Made by a program: the position numbers and the translations under genes
The notes under the pieces: generated by a model
Told to the model about the DNA's origin: nothing
The model's database searches: none
Seen by the model: only the letters and a program-made list of their open reading frames with translations
In this document: positions 62,120 to 64,000 of the stretch, piece by piece
Numbering within the stretch: position 1 is the stretch's first letter
Layout: each line of letters starts with the position of its first letter
Assembly (NCBI RefSeq): GCF_000315795.1
Contig: NZ_ANHY01000021.1
Span: 1-64,000, forward strand
Direction: 5' to 3'
Source: Caenispirillum salinarum AK4
Lineage (GTDB): Bacteria > Pseudomonadota > Alphaproteobacteria > Rhodospirillales > Rhodospirillaceae
DNA length: 64,000 nucleotides

Positions 62120-64000
62120 CCGGCCCCGACCGCCTGCGCGACGGCGGGCTGATCGACCGCACCAAGCCCGTCACCTTCACCTGGAACGGCCGCGTCCTCG
62201 GCGGCTACGAGGGCGACACGCTGGCCTCGGCCCTGCTGGCGAACGGCGTGCACCTGGTCGCCCGCAGCTTCAAGTACCGCCGCCCGCGCGGCATCCTCGG
62301 CCATGGCACCGAGGAACCCAACGCCATGGTGCAGACCGGCGACGGCAACCGAACGGAGCCCAACCCCAAGGCCACCGTCGTGCCGCTGGTGGAAGGCTTG
62401 CGCGCGAAAAGCGTCAACACCGCCAAGGGCGGGCCGGAGAGCGATCCGCGCGCCGGCATGGGGATGCTGTCGCGGTTCATGCCGGCGGGCTTCTATTACA
62501 AGATGTTCCACGGCTCGCAGACGATGTGGCAGCGGGTGTGGGAGCCCATCATCCGTCAGGCCGCCGGCTGGGGCACCTGCCCCACCGAGCCCGACCCCGA
62601 CACCTATGACCACATGAACCTGCACTGCGACGTGCTGGTGGTCGGCGGCGGCCCGGCGGGCATCGCGGCAGCGCGCGAGGCGGCGAAGTCCGGCGCCCGC
62701 GTGGTGCTGGCCGACGAGCAGGAGCGCTTCGGCGGCAGGCTGCTCGACCGGCCGCGCAACCTGGACGGACTGCCCGGCCACGGCTGGGCCGACCGCGAGG
62801 TGGCGGCGCTGGCCGAGGAAGCCGAGGTGACGCTTCTGCCGCGCACCACCGTCTTCGGCTACTACGACCACAACCTGCTCTGCGCGCTGGAGCGCCGCAC
62901 CGACCATCTGGCCGAGGCCCCCAGCCACGTCACCCGCCAACGCCTGTGGCACATCCGCGCCCGGCGCGTGGTGCTGGCGACCGGCGCGCACGAGCGCCCG
63001 CTGGTCTTCGCCGACAACGACCGTCCCGGCATCATGCTGGCAAGCGCGGTCGCGGCCTATGTGCATCGCTGGGCGGTGCTGCCGGGGCGCGAGGCCGTCG
63101 TCTTCACCAACAACGACGGCGCCTGGGAAGCCGCGCATCTGCTGAAGAAGGCCGGCGCGCCGGCGGTGACGATCATCGACAGCCGCCCCAAGGTCTCCGA
63201 TGCGCTCAAGCGGGACGCCGAACAGGCGGGGATCACCGTGAAGACCGGCCACGCCGTCACCGGCACGCGCGGCGGAAAGCGGGTGACGGCGGCCCTGGTC
63301 CAGCCGGTGAACGCCGACGGAACCAGGGTCAACGGCCCCGCGCAAACCCTCGCCTGCGACCTGATCGCCACCTCGGGCGGCTGGTCTCCGGTGGTGCACC
63401 TGTTCAGCCAGTCGCGCGGCACGCTGACCTATGACGACACCTGGGCCTGCTTCCGCCCCGGCGTCGCCGTCCAGCCGCAGGCCAGCGTCGGTGCCTGCAA
63501 CGGCACCTTCGGGCTGGCCGAGACCCTGGCGGAAGCCGCCGAGGCCGGCGTTGAGGCCGCCCGCGCCGCCGGTTTCGAGACCGCCGCCCCCGCGCCCGCG
63601 CCGTCCGTCGAGGCGCCCGAGGCGACGCCGCCCGTGCCGCTGTGGCTGGTGCCCGCCGACACCGCCCCCGGGCGCGGCGGCAAGTGGTTCGTCGACTTCC
63701 AGAACGACACCACCGCCGCCGACATCCTGCTGGCCGTGCGCGAGGGCTTCGAGAGCGTGGAGCACGTCAAGCGCTACACGCTGGCGGGCTTCGGCACCGA
63801 CCAGGGCAAGACGGCCAACATCAACGCGCTGGCGATCCTGGCGGGCACGCTCGGCCGCCCGATCCCCGAGGTCGGCACCACCACCTTCCGCGCGCCCTAC
63901 ACCCCCGTCACCTTCGGCGCCATGGCGGGCCGGAATCTGGGCGACCGGCTGGAGCCGCAGCGCCTGACCAACATCCACGACCGCCACGTCGCCCTGCGGG
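62116..64000 (+). CDS. soxA: Sarcosine oxidase subunit alpha, 3' end cut
   Basis: SoxA binds NAD and carries a tetrahydrofolate-linked C-terminal domain in known enzymes. The first 628 codons are in the window. They include an N-terminal ferredoxin-like region (RTKPVTFTWNGRVLGGYEGDTLASALLANGV, SFKYRRPRGI), the NAD-binding VVGGGPAGIAAAREAAKSGA and the ATGAHERPLVFADND stretch. The start codon overlaps the soxD stop, so translation is coupled. The last gene of the usual operon, soxG, would lie beyond the right edge. Confidence 0.93.
   Translation, partial: MTGPDRLRDGGLIDRTKPVTFTWNGRVLGGYEGDTLASALLANGVHLVARSFKYRRPRGILGHGTEEPNAMVQTGDGNRTEPNPKATVVPLVEGLRAKSVNTAKGGPESDPRAGMGMLSRFMPAGFYYKMFHGSQTMWQRVWEPIIRQAAGWGTCPTEPDPDTYDHMNLHCDVLVVGGGPAGIAAAREAAKSGARVVLADEQERFGGRLLDRPRNLDGLPGHGWADREVAALAEEAEVTLLPRTTVFGYYDHNLLCALERRTDHLAEAPSHVTRQRLWHIRARRVVLATGAHERPLVFADNDRPGIMLASAVAAYVHRWAVLPGREAVVFTNNDGAWEAAHLLKKAGAPAVTIIDSRPKVSDALKRDAEQAGITVKTGHAVTGTRGGKRVTAALVQPVNADGTRVNGPAQTLACDLIATSGGWSPVVHLFSQSRGTLTYDDTWACFRPGVAVQPQASVGACNGTFGLAETLAEAAEAGVEAARAAGFETAAPAPAPSVEAPEATPPVPLWLVPADTAPGRGGKWFVDFQNDTTAADILLAVREGFESVEHVKRYTLAGFGTDQGKTANINALAILAGTLGRPIPEVGTTTFRAPYTPVTFGAMAGRNLGDRLEPQRLTNIHDRHVALR

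Overview
The window is high-GC DNA from an alphaproteobacterium, most likely a member of Rhodospirillales or a close relative. The evidence is an intact run of Calvin-cycle genes with a divergent cbbR, an encapsulated ferritin pair like that of Rhodospirillum, an IalB-family protein, and ubiTUV genes for oxygen-independent ubiquinone synthesis. Together these suggest a facultative autotroph that also lives with little oxygen. I see no phage, integrase, complete insertion sequence, tRNA, rRNA or CRISPR array.

Layout. 1-0.9 kb: the end of a zinc-ribbon/SH3 protein, then a 0.6 kb non-coding island with inverted repeats. 1.5-6.2 kb: rpoD, dnaG and a YqeY-like gene on the minus strand. 6.5-11.6 kb: carA, carB, greA. 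11.9-18.5 kb: PEP synthase, a divergent GntR/FCD regulator and a large sensor kinase. 18.7-28.0 kb: DsrE-like protein, YbaY-like lipoprotein, SerA, RidA, acetyltransferase, DUF924, a chemoreceptor, an Lrp regulator and an unrecognised 385-residue protein. 28.1-34.5 kb: YciA thioesterase, parE, a nucleotidyltransferase-like pair, a YihY protein, a radical SAM protein and a small membrane protein. 34.7-36.4 kb: encapsulated ferritin, encapsulin shell and a 58-residue membrane protein. 36.4-44.6 kb: a duplicated-repeat periplasmic protein, a haem-motif GGDEF-EAL protein, a LuxR-type regulator, an IalB protein, a BCCT transporter and a YeeE/YedE transporter. 44.8-52.2 kb: cbbE-F-P-A-T (minus) with cbbR divergent. 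52.4-58.0 kb: pcm, two coupled Crp/Fnr regulators, a degenerate receiver and ubiT-U-V. 58.3-64 kb: two GlxA-type AraC regulators facing a sarcosine oxidase operon (soxB, soxD, soxA) cut by the right edge.

How the genes fit together. cbbE-F-P-A-T covers most of ribulose-bisphosphate regeneration; RuBisCO is not in the window. The Crp/Fnr pair, a perfect FNR-type box and ubiTUV form an oxygen- or NO-responsive neighbourhood. The AraC pair and sarcosine oxidase point to methylated-glycine catabolism, and the BCCT transporter may supply such substrates.

The least explained signals are dispersed multi-hairpin repeats (1.1, 23.7 and 49.2 kb; a second family at 11.8 and 43.4 kb), a strong plus-strand terminator at 58.2 kb with no gene in front of it, the 385-residue protein at 26.9 kb with a beta-barrel-toxin-like middle, the nucleotidyltransferase pair at 30.6 kb, and the small gene after encapsulin.
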